Assembly: GCF_001922345.1 (NCBI RefSeq)
Contig: NZ_CP018811.1
Coordinates: 4,216,001 to 4,280,000, forward strand
Source of the DNA: Paraburkholderia sp. SOS3
Lineage (GTDB): Bacteria > Pseudomonadota > Gammaproteobacteria > Burkholderiales > Burkholderiaceae
Direction: 5' to 3'
Length of the DNA: 64,000 bases
Shown piece by piece: positions 47,523-58,952 of the stretch (the first letter of the stretch is position 1; each line of letters starts with the position of its first letter). Both the position numbers and the translations under genes were made by a program. The notes beneath the pieces were generated by a model. It was given only the letters and a program-made list of their open reading frames with translations, made no database searches and had not been told where the DNA came from.

Positions 47523-48176
47523 TTAATGCAAACCGGCCATGTAATCAGCGACGGCCTTGATCTCGCTATCGGACAGACGCTGCGCAATCTGATGCATTGC
47601 CTCGTTGTTGTTGCGCGCGCCAGGCCCTTGCTGGAACGCCGTCAACTGCGCAACAAGGTAGTCGGACCACTGCCCCGATACGCGCGGATACTGCGACGGA
47701 ATGCCCTGGCCTGTCGGCCCATGGCAGCTTGCGCAAGCCGGCACGCCCTTGTCCGCAATGCCGGCCCGATAAATCTTCTGCCCGAGCGGCACCGTGTTCT
47801 TGTTGTGCGCGTAACCGGGCTTCGGCGCTTGCGTCGCGAAATACGCCGCGACGTTCACCATGTCCTGATCCGACAACGCGCCTGCAATGCCTGCCATGAT
47901 CGGATTGTTACGCGCGGGCTGTTTCGCGCCCGGTTGCGTTTTGAAATCCTTGAGCTGTTTGACGAGGTACTCGGGATGCTGCCCGGCGAGCTTCGGATAC
48001 GCGCCGCCCGCGCTGTTGCCATCCGCACCGTGACACGAAGCGCAAACCTGCGCTGCGATTGCCTGCCCCCGATTCAAATCCGGCTTCGACTGATCCGCTG
48101 CTTTTGCCTGTACCGCCAAACCTGAAAGACCTGCTGCTGTGTGAAGCACCACCAGAATCCTGCCCAGTCGATTCAT
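47523..48176 (-). CDS. Diheme cytochrome c4
   Basis: 217 residues from ATG 48176: signal peptide ending VQAKA, two c-type heme sites CASCHG (Cys45 and Cys148), each followed by a Met-containing C-terminal half (NPIMAGIAGALSDQDMVNVAAYF and NNEAMHQIAQRLSDSEIKAVADYMAGL) giving the duplicated c4 structure. A periplasmic electron carrier to terminal oxidases. An upstream in-frame start exists but would precede the signal peptide. Next to the system II maturation genes it depends on. Confidence 0.95.
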   Translation of the reverse strand: MNRLGRILVVLHTAAGLSGLAVQAKAADQSKPDLNRGQAIAAQVCASCHGADGNSAGGAYPKLAGQHPEYLVKQLKDFKTQPGAKQPARNNPIMAGIAGALSDQDMVNVAAYFATQAPKPGYAHNKNTVPLGQKIYRAGIADKGVPACASCHGPTGQGIPSQYPRVSGQWSDYLVAQLTAFQQGPGARNNNEAMHQIAQRLSDSEIKAVADYMAGLH

Positions 48177-48321
48177 TCGCACACCCTGTTTCGTCTTGTG
48201 GGAATTAGAGGTTCTGCAAAATACGACGGCGACCGAATTACCTGATTGAATTACCTCGCAACCCCAGTCACGTATTGAGCGCGCGCCTGATAACACTTTG
48301 ATCCACGCGACACTCCACAGG

Positions 48322-48366
48322 TTTTCAGTAAACCATCGTATTGTACAATAACTCGCTAATCGCCAA
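48322..48366. promoter_or_regulatory. Candidate bidirectional promoter (engB / cytochrome c4)
   Basis: The 333-bp divergent gap contains the palindrome ATTGTACAAT (48340-48349), which supplies TACAAT as -10 on both strands. Plus strand: TTTTCA (48322-48327), 16 bp, TACAAT. Minus strand: TTGGCG (48361-48366), 15 bp, TACAAT. Leaders would be about 155 nt for both genes. Rest of the gap shows no gene. Confidence 0.4.
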
Positions 48367-48509
48367 GACGCCAGTCGGGCTTGCCCCGGCGGCTATCGCG
48401 CCTGCTTCTGTAGCGCGTTTTGCGGTCTGCATTTGCATCCCGCTTCTGCGCGCAGTTTGTACGCCCAGTTTCTTCGCCCCTTTGCTGCGTCCCGTTCCCG
48501 GTCTCCTCC

Positions 48510-49175
48510 ATGCCCTTTCTGCTCCACCAGGCTCGCTTTTTCACCACTGTCAATCATTTGCGCGATCTGCCGCCCTCCGCGCAGCCTGAGATCGCGTTTG
48601 CCGGGAGATCGAACGCGGGCAAATCCACGGCGATCAATGTGCTATGCAATCAGAAGAGGCTCGCGTTCGCGAGTAAAACGCCGGGACGCACGCAGCACAT
48701 CAATTACTTTTCGGTGGGGCCGGCCGAGGAACCCGTTGCGCATCTGGTCGACCTGCCGGGCTATGGCTACGCCGAGGTGCCGGGTGCGGCAAAAGCCCAT
48801 TGGGAAGCGTTGCTGTCGACTTACTTGCAAACGCGCGCGCAACTACGCGGGATGATCCTGATGATGGATTCCCGGCGACCGCTCACCGAACTCGACCGGC
48901 GGATGATCGAGTGGTTTGCCCCGACCGGCAAGCCCATTCATACGTTGCTGACCAAATGCGACAAATTGACGCGTCAGGAAAGCACCAACGCGTTACGCAC
49001 GACAAAGAAGGGGTTCGCAGAGTATCGCGCGGCCGGCTATCAGGGCGAACTCTCGGCACAACTCTTTTCGGCGCTCAAGCGAACGGGTCTCGAGGAGGCC
49101 CATGAACTGATCGAAAGCTGGATTGCGCCTGATGCCGTGGACGATCCCGCAGCGAATCCGACGGGCGAAGCATGA
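48510..49175 (+). CDS. engB: Ribosome biogenesis GTPase EngB (YihA/YsxC)
   Basis: 221 residues from ATG 48510 ([17 protein letters not shown]). TRAFAC GTPase motifs in order: G1 GRSNAGKS (32-39), G2 [12 protein letters not shown]3 DLPGYGY, G4 TKCDKL, then [12 protein letters not shown] near the C-terminus. Needed for 50S subunit assembly in studied bacteria. The in-frame extension upstream to 48420 is Cys/Pro-rich and lacks family similarity. Confidence 0.97.
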   Translation: MPFLLHQARFFTTVNHLRDLPPSAQPEIAFAGRSNAGKSTAINVLCNQKRLAFASKTPGRTQHINYFSVGPAEEPVAHLVDLPGYGYAEVPGAAKAHWEALLSTYLQTRAQLRGMILMMDSRRPLTELDRRMIEWFAPTGKPIHTLLTKCDKLTRQESTNALRTTKKGFAEYRAAGYQGELSAQLFSALKRTGLEEAHELIESWIAPDAVDDPAANPTGEA

Positions 49176-49311
49176 CGTAGCAGGCTTGAGCGACGGCGCT
49201 GCAGCGCGGGGCCGTGCCGTAATAGCGTGGTCGCCTGTCGATCACTGCGCTGCAGCGTTCTGCACACACTTTGGGAACCACGGCGCACAGCGCGCGAGTT
49301 CGGTCGAGCAT

Positions 49312-50496
<1,185 letters not shown>

Positions 50497-50621
50497 GCGG
50501 CGATTGTTGAGGCTTTGTCGCGGATCGCGCGCGGCTGCCGAGGGCGGGCGCGCGTTGTCGATGCGATCGTGATGCGATCGGCGAAACATCACGGTTCGAC
50601 CTGTCTCAGGTCAATGACGCG

Positions 50622-50663
50622 ATGAAAGGCAGGACATTCTCGAGGATGCCCTGCCTTTTCTTT
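50622..50663. terminator. Bidirectional terminator between hemB and dsbD
   Basis: Stem AAAGGCAGG / CCTGCCTTT (50625-50633 with 50650-50658) with T-rich flanks TTTTCTTT on the plus side and TTTCATC on the minus side. It lies between convergent hemB and dsbD and can serve both; the plus-strand tail is the better one. Confidence 0.85.
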
Positions 50664-50742
50664 CGACATGGCGCACCGCGTTCTGGCGAAGGGGATTCGC
50701 CCGCAAGCCGCAACTGACGACGGCGACGGCGCCGCGTGGGAC

Positions 50743-52650
50743 TCAAGACTGCGGCAATTGTTTCCCGGCTGCGACGCGGTCGAGGCTACGCAGAAACGTA
50801 TCCGCCGATTCGTAGCCGACCACGCGCAACACTTCCTTCCCATCCCGATTGAAGAAGATGATGCCTGGCGGCCCGAAGAGATTAAAACGCTTCAACAGTG
50901 CCTGATCGTCGGCATCGTTTGCGGTGACGTCGGCACGCAGCAGCGTCAACTGCTTCAAGCGCGCACTGACGCGCGGGTCGCTGAACGTGAACTTCTCCAT
51001 CTCCTTGCAGCTCACGCACCAATCCGCGTAGAAATCGAGCATCGCGGGCTGTGCGGCGGTCTTCACCATCTGGTCCAGCTGACCGGACGAACTGACTGGC
51101 GCGAACGCGAGGTCGCTTGGTGCCCTTGCGGCGTCACCCACTCCTTGCGCGCCCGCGCCCCCGGACGCACGGCTCGCAAGCAACGCGAGAGGCCGCAGCG
51201 GATCGGTCGAACCAGTCGCGATGCCAACCAGCAGCACTGCCGCCCAGATCGCGCACGCAGCGCCGATGCCGCGTCCGAGACCGCGCCAGAGTGCTTTGCC
51301 ATTGCCCGAATGCCGCGGCGGCGAGAATAGCCCCAACGCCGCCGCTGCGATCAGTAGCCACAACACGCTCAACAGCATCTGTGCAGTACCGCCGAGCACG
51401 GGCCACACGATCCACAGTGCAGCCGCCAGCAGAACGACGCCGAAGAACACTTTCACACTGTCCATCCATGAGCCAGCGCGCGGCAAAATCGTGCCCGCGC
51501 CCAGACCGATGATAAGCAGCGGCACGCCGAGCCCGATTCCCATCGCGAACAGCGCGGCACCGCCGAGCGCGGCGTTGCCCGTGTGCGCGATAAACGCGAG
51601 CACCGCAAAGAGCGGTGCCGTCATGCAGGCGCCGACGACGAGCGCTGACAGCGCGCCCATCGCCGCGACGGCCGCAAACTTGCCGCCCGATCGCCGCTCC
51701 GACGCTTTCGACACCCCGCTTTGCCAACGCTGCGGCAACGCGATATCGACGCCGGCGATCAAGGTCAGCGCAAACGCCGTTAGCAGGACCGCGAACGCGC
51801 CGAGTACCCACGGGTTTTGCAGCCACGCGCCGAGGCTCTGCCCAACAAGGGCCGCCGCAATGCCGAGCGCCGTATAGACGAGCGCCATACCGATCACGTA
51901 CGACACCGACAGGCCGAAGCCGCGCGCGCGCGTCACGCGCGCGCCCTCACCGATGATGATTGCGGAAAGAATCGGAATCATCGGGTAAGAACACGGCAGG
52001 AGGCTCAGCACCATACCGGCGACGAAGTACAAGCCGACGATGGCGAAGAACCCACCGCCTTGCAGCAACGATTGCGCGTAGTCCGCGCTCGTCGCGCGTT
52101 CGTACCAGCTCGTCGAGGCGGATGTGTCTATCGCGGATCTGGTCGCCTGCATGGCGCTCGTCGTCGCGCCGGCGCCTGCCGCCTGGAGCGCCGCGCCACT
52201 CACGTGATACACGCGCTCCATCGGTGGGTAGCAGATGCCCGCGTCGGCACAACCCTGTGACGTGACCGCGAGATCGAACGCTCCGTTTGCCTGCTTCACC
52301 GGAATGCGAATGGTCAGTTCGCCACGATAGGTTTCGACGTTCTTCTGGAAGGTCTCGTCGAACTTGACGTGACCGGCCGGCAGTTGCGGAGCACCGATCG
52401 TCGACGTGCCGTTACGAACCGCAAACGAAAAACGCTCGCGGTACATGTAGTACCCGTCCGCGATCTTGTAGTGGACGTCGACTTCGCCGGGCTGTTCAGT
52501 CGCGCTGAATTTGAATGCGACGGCAGGGTCGAGGAAATCGTCAGCGGCACGAGCCGCGCCGACCGAGAACAGCGTGATCAGCAGACACGTGAAAAGCAGT
52601 CTGGCAACACGTATGACACCGAGCAAAGGCGAATTGAGGCCGTTAAACAT
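50743..52650 (-). CDS. dsbD: Thiol:disulfide interchange protein DsbD
   Basis: Carries reducing power from cytosolic thioredoxin to periplasmic DsbC, DsbG and cytochrome c maturation. 635 residues: signal peptide ending AARA, N-terminal immunoglobulin-like domain with Cys134 and Cys140 (QGCADAGICYPP), eight-helix membrane domain with cysteines in SLLPCSYPMIP and VVGACMTAPLF, and a thioredoxin domain with DWCVSCKEM (Cys545, Cys548). ATG 52650 is chosen for the signal peptide; it overlaps the cutA stop by 8 bp. Confidence 0.97.
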   Translation of the reverse strand: MFNGLNSPLLGVIRVARLLFTCLLITLFSVGAARAADDFLDPAVAFKFSATEQPGEVDVHYKIADGYYMYRERFSFAVRNGTSTIGAPQLPAGHVKFDETFQKNVETYRGELTIRIPVKQANGAFDLAVTSQGCADAGICYPPMERVYHVSGAALQAAGAGATTSAMQATRSAIDTSASTSWYERATSADYAQSLLQGGGFFAIVGLYFVAGMVLSLLPCSYPMIPILSAIIIGEGARVTRARGFGLSVSYVIGMALVYTALGIAAALVGQSLGAWLQNPWVLGAFAVLLTAFALTLIAGVDIALPQRWQSGVSKASERRSGGKFAAVAAMGALSALVVGACMTAPLFAVLAFIAHTGNAALGGAALFAMGIGLGVPLLIIGLGAGTILPRAGSWMDSVKVFFGVVLLAAALWIVWPVLGGTAQMLLSVLWLLIAAAALGLFSPPRHSGNGKALWRGLGRGIGAACAIWAAVLLVGIATGSTDPLRPLALLASRASGGAGAQGVGDAARAPSDLAFAPVSSSGQLDQMVKTAAQPAMLDFYADWCVSCKEMEKFTFSDPRVSARLKQLTLLRADVTANDADDQALLKRFNLFGPPGIIFFNRDGKEVLRVVGYESADTFLRSLDRVAAGKQLPQS

Positions 52651-52969
52651 GGATGGGACGTTGAGTTTCCGCGTTGACCCACTGCCCATACGCGGCCGAC
52701 GCGATCGCTTGCCACGAGAGGATTTCCGGGGTGTCGTAAGGATGATGCGACAGGATGAACTGCTCGAGTTCCTGCGCCCGGGCGATGCTGGTCTTGAACA
52801 GCAACTGGATTTCGTCGGCTGATTCGATCTTGCTCTGCCAGTGAAAGCTCGAACGCGTGGCGCCGAGTTGCGTTGCGCATGCGGCAAGCCGCGCGGCGAG
52901 GATCTCCGTCGTCAGCTTTTCGGCGATGGTCGTGTCGGGCACCGTGGTCATCATCAGGATCACGTTCAT
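52643..52969 (-). CDS. cutA: Divalent-cation tolerance protein CutA
   Basis: 108 residues, PII-like trimeric fold. MNVILMMTTVPDTTIAEKLTTEILAARLAACATQL contains the conserved Ala-Cys, then FHWQSKIESADEIQLLFKTS and HHPYDTPEILSWQA, which are strongly conserved in CutA1. The gene lies just before dsbD, as cutA-dsbD (dipZ) does in E. coli. Exact function of CutA1 is unsettled. Confidence 0.96.
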   Translation of the reverse strand: MNVILMMTTVPDTTIAEKLTTEILAARLAACATQLGATRSSFHWQSKIESADEIQLLFKTSIARAQELEQFILSHHPYDTPEILSWQAIASAAYGQWVNAETQRPIHV

Positions 52970-53158
52970 GATTTCCGACGCCTCCTTCACCGGACAAAAC
53001 AGCGGTACAAAATTCGCTTCCGCTATCGTATCACCTTGCTCCATCGAGCTTTCGCGGCGAACCAGCGGGTAGACTCTTGCCGGTCACTTGTCAGTCGACC
53101 GGCAGGCAAAGCAAAGCGCCTGAGGCACAGAGGCCGAAGCCGAGAGTGGGAGCCGAAA

Positions 53159-53190
53159 GCAAAAAACCAGGCGCAAGGCCTGGTTTTCGT
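53159..53190 (-). terminator. Terminator of the alpha (rpsM-rplQ) operon
   Basis: Perfect 10-bp stem AAAACCAGGC / GCCTGGTTTT with loop GCAAG (53163-53187), followed on the minus strand by TT and GCTTTC. It lies 33 bp after the rplQ stop. The symmetrical A/T ends could also stop plus-strand transcription. Confidence 0.92.
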
Positions 53191-53220
53191 GTTTCTTCGT
53201 ATCAGCCGACGACAGCGAGC

Positions 53221-53616
53221 TTATTCAGCTTCCGCGACGTTCTCGGCTTCAACCGGCTCCGGACGGTCGAGCAGTTCGACGAGCGCCATCGGTGCGTTAT
53301 CGCCGACGCGGAAACCGAACTTCAGGATACGCAGATAGCCGCCCGGACGGTTCGCGAAGCGCGGACCGAGTACATCGAACAGCTTCGTGACCGAGTCACG
53401 ATCGCGCAGACGGTTGAACGCCAGACGGCGGTTAGCCAGCGACGGCTTCTTGCCGAGCGTGATCAGCGGCTCGACGACTTTACGGAGTTCCTTCGCCTTC
53501 GGCAGCGTGGTCTTGATGACTTCGTGCTCGATCAGCGAATTGGACATGTTACGGAGCATTGCCAGACGGTGGCTGCTCGTGCGGTTCAGTTTCCGCAGGC
53601 CATGACGGTGACGCAT
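53221..53616 (-). CDS. rplQ: 50S ribosomal protein L17
   Basis: 131 residues; [32 protein letters not shown] is the invariant L17 start, with [13 protein letters not shown] following. Acidic tail ([11 protein letters not shown]) extends past the core. Binds 23S rRNA near the exit-tunnel side of the 50S. Last gene of the alpha operon, 198 bp after rpoA with a hairpin in the gap. Confidence 0.99.
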   Translation of the reverse strand: MRHRHGLRKLNRTSSHRLAMLRNMSNSLIEHEVIKTTLPKAKELRKVVEPLITLGKKPSLANRRLAFNRLRDRDSVTKLFDVLGPRFANRPGGYLRILKFGFRVGDNAPMALVELLDRPEPVEAENVAEAE

Positions 53617-53718
53617 TTCAATTTCCTTGATTCGAAGTTTTGATCCAGCTCTTCTATCGCACGTCGCTTCTCATGCCGATGAGAATGCGGTGTGCACGGG
53701 CCGGTAGAGAAAAACAGC

Positions 53719-53751
53719 AAGACGCGGATTTTAAAGGAAAATCCGCGTCTT
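53719..53751 (-). terminator. 14-bp perfect hairpin between rpoA and rplQ
   Basis: AAGACGCGGATTTT (53719-53732) and AAAATCCGCGTCTT (53738-53751) are exact complements around a five-base loop. On the minus strand GCTGTTTTTCTC follows, so it may be a partial terminator or an RNase processing site that sets rplQ dosage relative to rpoA. Confidence 0.6.
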
Positions 53752-53814
53752 CGCCAGTTGCGGTACTGCTGTCGTGCGCGCTGCTTGACCGCGCGCCACG
53801 ACGAACTTGCCGAT

Positions 53815-54792
53815 TTACTTGTCGAGACCAGCCGGCGGCCAGTTTTCGAGCTTCATACCGAGCGTCAAACCGCGCGAAGCGAGCACTTCCTTGATCTCGT
53901 TCAGCGACTTGCGACCGAGGTTCGGCGTCTTCAGCAGCTCGTTTTCGGTGCGCTGGATCAGATCGCCGATGTAGTAGATGTTCTCGGCCTTCAGGCAGTT
54001 TGCCGAACGAACGGTGAGCTCGAGATCATCGACCGGACGCAGCAGGATCGGATCGATCTGCGGTGCGCGCGACGGCGCTTCCGCCGCGGCTTCCGTACCT
54101 TCCAGTGCGGCAAACACCGACAGCTGGTCGACCAGAATACGCGCCGACTGACGAATCGCTTCCTCCGGCGAAATCACACCGTTGGTTTCGATGTTCATCA
54201 CGAGCTTGTCGAGATCGGTACGCTGCTCGACGCGCGCGCTTTCGACTGCGTAGCTCACCCGGCGAACCGGCGAGAACGATGCGTCGAGCACGATACGGCC
54301 GATGATCTTCGCCGACTCTTCGCCGTAGCGACGCACGTTGCCCGGCACATAACCGCGGCCCTTCTCAACCTTGATCTGAACGTCGAGCTTGCCGCCCTTC
54401 GACAGATGCGCGATCACGTGATCAGGGTTGATCACTTCACAGTCGTGCGCGAGCTCGATATCGCCCGCGGTGACGACGCCTTCGCCTTCCTTGCGCAGCG
54501 TAACCGTCACTTCGTCACGGTTATGCAGCTTGAACACCACGCCCTTGAGGTTCAGCAACAGGTTGACCACGTCCTCCTGCACACCGTCCAGCGTCGAATA
54601 CTCATGCACGACGCCTGCGATCGTCACTTCGGTCGGCGCATAGCCGATCATCGACGACAGCAATACGCGCCGAAGCGCGTTACCCAAGGTGTGGCCATAG
54701 CCGCGTTCGAACGGCTCCATGACCACCTTCGCGTGGCTTTCGCCCAACGATTCAACGGCGATAATCTTGGGTTTCAACAAACTGGTTTGCAT
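53815..54792 (-). CDS. rpoA: RNA polymerase alpha subunit
   Basis: 325 residues. N-terminal dimerisation domain ([24 protein letters not shown] near 26) and C-terminal domain with the promoter UP-element and activator surface ([59 protein letters not shown]). Alpha-operon position after rpsD is the bacterial standard. Confidence 0.99.
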   Translation of the reverse strand: MQTSLLKPKIIAVESLGESHAKVVMEPFERGYGHTLGNALRRVLLSSMIGYAPTEVTIAGVVHEYSTLDGVQEDVVNLLLNLKGVVFKLHNRDEVTVTLRKEGEGVVTAGDIELAHDCEVINPDHVIAHLSKGGKLDVQIKVEKGRGYVPGNVRRYGEESAKIIGRIVLDASFSPVRRVSYAVESARVEQRTDLDKLVMNIETNGVISPEEAIRQSARILVDQLSVFAALEGTEAAAEAPSRAPQIDPILLRPVDDLELTVRSANCLKAENIYYIGDLIQRTENELLKTPNLGRKSLNEIKEVLASRGLTLGMKLENWPPAGLDK

Positions 54793-54916
54793 AGGTTTTC
54801 CTTTTCAATACCCTCGGCTCGTTACACCGATAAGGCTGACCGGTAACAACCTGAAAATAAACAGCCGAGACACCCCCTTGCACAACGCAATCAGGGTACC
54901 CCGGCCGTTAATCCGA

Positions 54917-55540
54917 TTAGCGCGAATACAATTCGACGATCAGGCTTTCGTTGATATCGCCAGCGATGTCGCTGCGTTCCGGCATCTGCTTGAACGTGCC
55001 CTCGAACTTTTTCGTGTCGACAGCGACCCAGCTCGGCAGACCACCTTGCTCAGCCAGCGACAGCGCTTCGAGAATGCGCGCCTGCTTCTTCGCCTGCTCA
55101 CGCACCGCGACGACGTCGCCTGCCTTCACTTGCAGAGACGGGATGTTCGCGACCGTACCGTTGACGGTAATCGCCTTGTGGCCCACAAGCTGACGCGCTT
55201 CAGCGCGCGTCGAGCCGAAGCCCATACGATAGACGACGTTGTCCAGACGCGACTCGAGCAGTTGCAGCAGGTTCTCACCGGTGTTGCCCTTGCGACGGTC
55301 GGCTTCCGCGAAGTAACGGCGGAATTGGCGCTCGAGAATGCCGTAGATGCGCTTCACTTTTTGTTTTTCGCGCAGCTGCGTGCCGTAATCGGACGTGCGC
55401 GCACCCGATGTGCGGCCATGCTGGCCCGGCTTGCTGTCGAGCTTGCATTTGTCGGCGAGCGAACGGCGGGCGCTCTTCAGGAAGAGATCAGTGCCTTCAC
55501 GGCGGGACAGCTTGGCTTTAGGGCCGATATAGCGTGCCAC
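54917..55540 (-). CDS. rpsD: 30S ribosomal protein S4
   Basis: 207 residues. [21 protein letters not shown] start and the S4 RNA-binding domain ([34 protein letters not shown], about 97-130). Primary 16S rRNA binder; in E. coli it represses its own alpha operon. The first-cysteine Zn motif of some S4 proteins is absent. Confidence 0.99.
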   Translation of the reverse strand: MARYIGPKAKLSRREGTDLFLKSARRSLADKCKLDSKPGQHGRTSGARTSDYGTQLREKQKVKRIYGILERQFRRYFAEADRRKGNTGENLLQLLESRLDNVVYRMGFGSTRAEARQLVGHKAITVNGTVANIPSLQVKAGDVVAVREQAKKQARILEALSLAEQGGLPSWVAVDTKKFEGTFKQMPERSDIAGDINESLIVELYSR

Positions 55541-55695
55541 TTTGCGTTCCTTCTATGTTTGATCACGTGAACTCTCGTTCACGCTAGTCCGACCCCCTTG
55601 GGTCGAACGGTGGGCTTAGTCGATTCAATAAAACAAGTCGCCCGTCGCCACCGGTTCAACACCCGGCGGAAACAGGCGCAAGCAAAAAGTACGTC

Positions 55696-56100
55696 TTAGA
55701 TACGACGACGCTTCGGCGGACGGCAACCGTTGTGCGGAACCGGGGTAACGTCCGAGATCGCCGTGATCTTGATGCCAAGGCCATGCAGCGCACGGACCGC
55801 CGACTCACGACCAGGACCCGGGCCCTTGATTCGCACTTCGAGGTTCTTGACGCCGTATTCCATCGCCACACGGCCCGCCGATTCCGCTGCAACCTGGGCT
55901 GCGAACGGGGTCGACTTACGCGAACCCTTGAAGCCCTGGCCACCCGACGTCGCCCAGGCAAGCGCGTTGCCCTGACGATCGGTGATCGTGATGATGGTGT
56001 TGTTGAACGACGCGTGAACGTGAACCACGCCCTCGGCGACGTTCTTCTTGACCTTCTTGCGAACGCGTTGCGCCGCGGTGTTGTTCGAAGCCTTAGCCAT
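55696..56100 (-). CDS. rpsK: 30S ribosomal protein S11
   Basis: 134 residues, with [38 protein letters not shown] and the invariant C-terminal [18 protein letters not shown]. Platform protein of the 30S subunit. 27 bp after rpsM and 155 bp before rpsD. Confidence 0.99.
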   Translation of the reverse strand: MAKASNNTAAQRVRKKVKKNVAEGVVHVHASFNNTIITITDRQGNALAWATSGGQGFKGSRKSTPFAAQVAAESAGRVAMEYGVKNLEVRIKGPGPGRESAVRALHGLGIKITAISDVTPVPHNGCRPPKRRRI

Positions 56101-56127
56101 ACGTTTTCCTGTAACTGTCAGTCTCGC

Positions 56128-56493
56128 TTACTTCTTCAGCGATTGCGCTGCGCGACGCGGACCCTTACGCGTGCGCGCATTGGTACGCGTACGCTGGCCG
56201 CGCAGGGGCAGGCCCTTGCGATGACGCACGCCGCGGTAGCAGCCGAGGTCCATCAGACGCTTGATGTTCATCGTCGTTTCGCGACGCAAATCGCCTTCGA
56301 CGATGTACTTGCCGACTTCTTCACGCAGCTTTTCGAGGTCTGCGTCGTTCAGGTCCTTGACCTTCTTCGAAAATGCCACACCAGCGGCTTCGCAGATGAT
56401 GCGCGAGCGCGTGCGGCCGATACCGTAGATAGCCGTCAGGCCAATTTCGGTATGCTGGTGGTTCGGGATATTCACCCCTGCGATACGAGCCAT
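56128..56493 (-). CDS. rpsM: 30S ribosomal protein S13
   Basis: 121 residues. [30 protein letters not shown] and the tail [26 protein letters not shown] match S13, which contacts the P-site tRNA and 50S bridge. First gene of the alpha group, 41 bp after rpmJ. Confidence 0.99.
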   Translation of the reverse strand: MARIAGVNIPNHQHTEIGLTAIYGIGRTRSRIICEAAGVAFSKKVKDLNDADLEKLREEVGKYIVEGDLRRETTMNIKRLMDLGCYRGVRHRKGLPLRGQRTRTNARTRKGPRRAAQSLKK

Positions 56494-56534
56494 TGTTTTT
56501 CCTCAAACAAAAAGCGCAAGCAAAAGCGCGGCGT

Positions 56535-56651
56535 TCAGCCTTGACGCTGTTTGTGGCGCGGATCAGAGCTGCAAATCACGCGGACAACGCCCTTGCGCTT
56601 GATGATCTTGCAGTTGCGGCAGATGCGCTTAACCGATGCCATCACTTTCAT
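56535..56651 (-). CDS. rpmJ: 50S ribosomal protein L36
   Basis: 38 codons beginning [15 protein letters not shown] and ending DPRHKQRQG. The Zn-ribbon residues Cys11 and Cys14, Cys27 and His33 are present, so it is the zinc-containing form. Read directly from the sequence between infA and rpsM. Confidence 0.97.
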
Positions 56652-56671
56652 GATATTACCCTTTTTTCAAA

Positions 56672-56890
56672 TCACTTCGCCCGGAACACGATCCGCGCAC
56701 GCGACAGATCGTAAGGCGTCAACTCAACTGTCACCTTGTCGCCCGGCAGGATCCGGATGTAGTGCATCCGCATCTTGCCGGAGATATGTCCCAATACGAC
56801 ATGGCCGTTCTCCAGCTTTACCCTGAAGGTAGCATTAGGCAGGTTCTCAATCACTTCGCCCTGCATCTGGATGACATCGTCTTTGGCCAT
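56672..56890 (-). CDS. infA: Translation initiation factor IF-1
   Basis: 72 residues, S1-like OB fold: [61 protein letters not shown]. The location between secY and rpmJ is the betaproteobacterial arrangement. Burkholderiaceae often carry a second infA elsewhere. Confidence 0.99.
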   Translation of the reverse strand: MAKDDVIQMQGEVIENLPNATFRVKLENGHVVLGHISGKMRMHYIRILPGDKVTVELTPYDLSRARIVFRAK

Positions 56891-56897
56891 AAGTCCT

Positions 56898-58247
56898 TTA
56901 GCGCATTGGGACGCCGCCGCCTTTGAAATTGGCTTTCTTCAGCAGCGATTCATACTGTTGCGACATTACGTACGACTGCACCTGCGCCATGAAATCCATG
57001 GTGACCACCACGATGATCAGTAGCGACGTTCCACCAAAATAAAACGGCACGTTCCAGCGCAGCACCAAAAATTCGGGCAGCAGGCAAACGAACACGATAT
57101 AGATCGCTCCGGCCAACGTCAGACGCGTAAGAATCCGGTCGATATAGCGTGCCGTCTGGTCGCCCGGACGGATACCCGGGACGAATGCGCCACTCTTCTT
57201 CAGGTTGTCGGCCGTTTCCCTGCTGTTGAACACCAGCGCGGTGTAAAAGAAGCAGAAAAACACGATCGCCAACGCATACAGCAACACGTACACGGGCTGG
57301 CCTGGCTTCAGCGCTTCGGCAATGTTGTGCAGGGTGTCTGCAAACCAGCCGCCGTTGTTCGCGCCGGAACTGAACCAGCTCAGAATCGTCGCCGGAAACA
57401 GGATGATCGACGATGCAAAGATCGGCGGAATCACGCCCGACATATTCAACTTCAGCGGCAGATGCGACGACTGGCCACCGTAGATCTTGTTGCCAACCTG
57501 ACGCTTCGCGTAGTTCACAAGGATCTTGCGCTGGCCGCGTTCGATGAACACCACCAGATACGTCACTGCTGCAATTAGCGCGACCACGATGATTGCCGAA
57601 ATGATCGACATCGACCCGGTACGCACGAGCTCGAAGAGACCACCGATCGCATTCGGGAAACCCGCCGCGATGCCACCAAAAATGATGATCGAGATACCGT
57701 TGCCCAGACCACGCTCCGTGATCTGCTCGCCAAGCCACATCAGGAACATCGTTCCCGTTACCAGCGTCACAACTGTCGTTAACCGAAACACCATGCCCGG
57801 ATCGAGCACGAGGCCTGGCTGATTCTCAAGCGCAACCGCGATGCCAAAGGCCTGGAACGTCGCAAGCAGAACGGTGAAGACTCGTGTGTACTGAGTGATC
57901 TTCCGCTGCCCGGCTTGACCTTCCTTCTTCAGCGCCTCCAGCTGCGGCGACACGATTGCCAGCAACTGCATGATGATCGACGCCGAGATGTACGGCATGA
58001 TCCCCAGCGCAAACACCGTGAATCGCGACAACGCGCCACCCGAGAACATGTTGAACATGCCCAGGATGCCGCCTGCCTGGCTTTGAAACAGCTTCGCCAG
58101 TTGATCCGGGTCGATACCCGGCACCGGAATATGCGCGCCGATACGATAGACGACCAGCGCCAGCAGCAGGAACACTGCACGCCGACGGAGGTCGCCGAAC
58201 TTCGCCGCGCCGCGACCGGGTTTTGCGAGACTCGGACTGTTAGCCAA
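56898..58247 (-). CDS. secY: Preprotein translocase subunit SecY
   Basis: 449 residues, ten membrane helices. Hallmarks: [26 protein letters not shown] plug-side helices, [19 protein letters not shown], and [17 protein letters not shown] in the cytosolic loop that binds SecA and ribosomes. The start is TTG at 58247: GGAGAAGG lies 4 bp upstream and the family N-terminus ([11 protein letters not shown]) begins right after it; an ATG six codons earlier lies upstream of that site. Confidence 0.97.
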   Translation of the reverse strand: MANSPSLAKPGRGAAKFGDLRRRAVFLLLALVVYRIGAHIPVPGIDPDQLAKLFQSQAGGILGMFNMFSGGALSRFTVFALGIMPYISASIIMQLLAIVSPQLEALKKEGQAGQRKITQYTRVFTVLLATFQAFGIAVALENQPGLVLDPGMVFRLTTVVTLVTGTMFLMWLGEQITERGLGNGISIIIFGGIAAGFPNAIGGLFELVRTGSMSIISAIIVVALIAAVTYLVVFIERGQRKILVNYAKRQVGNKIYGGQSSHLPLKLNMSGVIPPIFASSIILFPATILSWFSSGANNGGWFADTLHNIAEALKPGQPVYVLLYALAIVFFCFFYTALVFNSRETADNLKKSGAFVPGIRPGDQTARYIDRILTRLTLAGAIYIVFVCLLPEFLVLRWNVPFYFGGTSLLIIVVVTMDFMAQVQSYVMSQQYESLLKKANFKGGGVPMR

Positions 58248-58293
58248 GTACCTTCTCCGATGCAAATGCTAGTGACGGCAATCCGCTTGCTCG

Positions 58294-58728
58294 TTACTCG
58301 GCAAAAGAGCCACCCGCTGCTTCAATCGCAGCACGTGCACCCTTCGTCGCACCCAGACCCTTCACGACGATCTTGCGCTTCAACTCGCCCGTCGCAATGA
58401 TCTTCGCGCTCTTCATAAGCTCGCCAACCAGACCGGCCTGCTTCAGTGCGAGCAGATCGATTTCGTCGACCGGCAACTTTTCCAGATCGCCCAGCCGCAC
58501 TTCACCGACGAATTCCTTCGTCAGCGACTTGAAGCCGCGCTTCGGCAGACGACGCTGCAGAGGCATCTGACCGCCTTCGAAGCCGACCTTGTGGAAGCCG
58601 CCCGAACGCGATTTCTGACCCTTGTGACCACGACCTGCGGTCTTGCCGAGGCCGGAGCCGATACCGCGGCCGACGCGACGCTTTGCGTGCTTCGCGCCTT
58701 CTGCCGGTTTCAGGTTATTCAATTCCAT
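58294..58728 (-). CDS. rplO: 50S ribosomal protein L15
   Basis: 144 residues from ATG 58728 ([26 protein letters not shown]). Gly/Lys-rich N-terminal arm [17 protein letters not shown] and globular C-terminal domain. A second ATG two codons earlier is less favoured. Confidence 0.98.
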   Translation of the reverse strand: MELNNLKPAEGAKHAKRRVGRGIGSGLGKTAGRGHKGQKSRSGGFHKVGFEGGQMPLQRRLPKRGFKSLTKEFVGEVRLGDLEKLPVDEIDLLALKQAGLVGELMKSAKIIATGELKRKIVVKGLGATKGARAAIEAAGGSFAE

Positions 58729-58758
58729 TATCAACTCCTTGAGTACCCGATCAGCCGC

Positions 58759-58941
58759 TTAAGCGATGACCTTAACAAGGTACGAGACCTTGTTGATCAT
58801 GCCGCGCACAGCCGGCGTGTCTTGCAGTTCGCTGACCGAGTTGAGTCGGCGCAGGCCCAAGCCGCGCACCGTTGCACGGTGCGATTCGCGGGTGCCGATC
58901 AGGCTCTTGACGAGCTGAACCTTCACAGTTTTTTCAGACAT
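58759..58941 (-). CDS. rpmD: 50S ribosomal protein L30
   Basis: 60 residues: [58 protein letters not shown], standard L30. ATG at 58941, 11 bp after rpsE. Confidence 0.99.
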
Positions 58942-58952
58942 CGTGCCCACCT

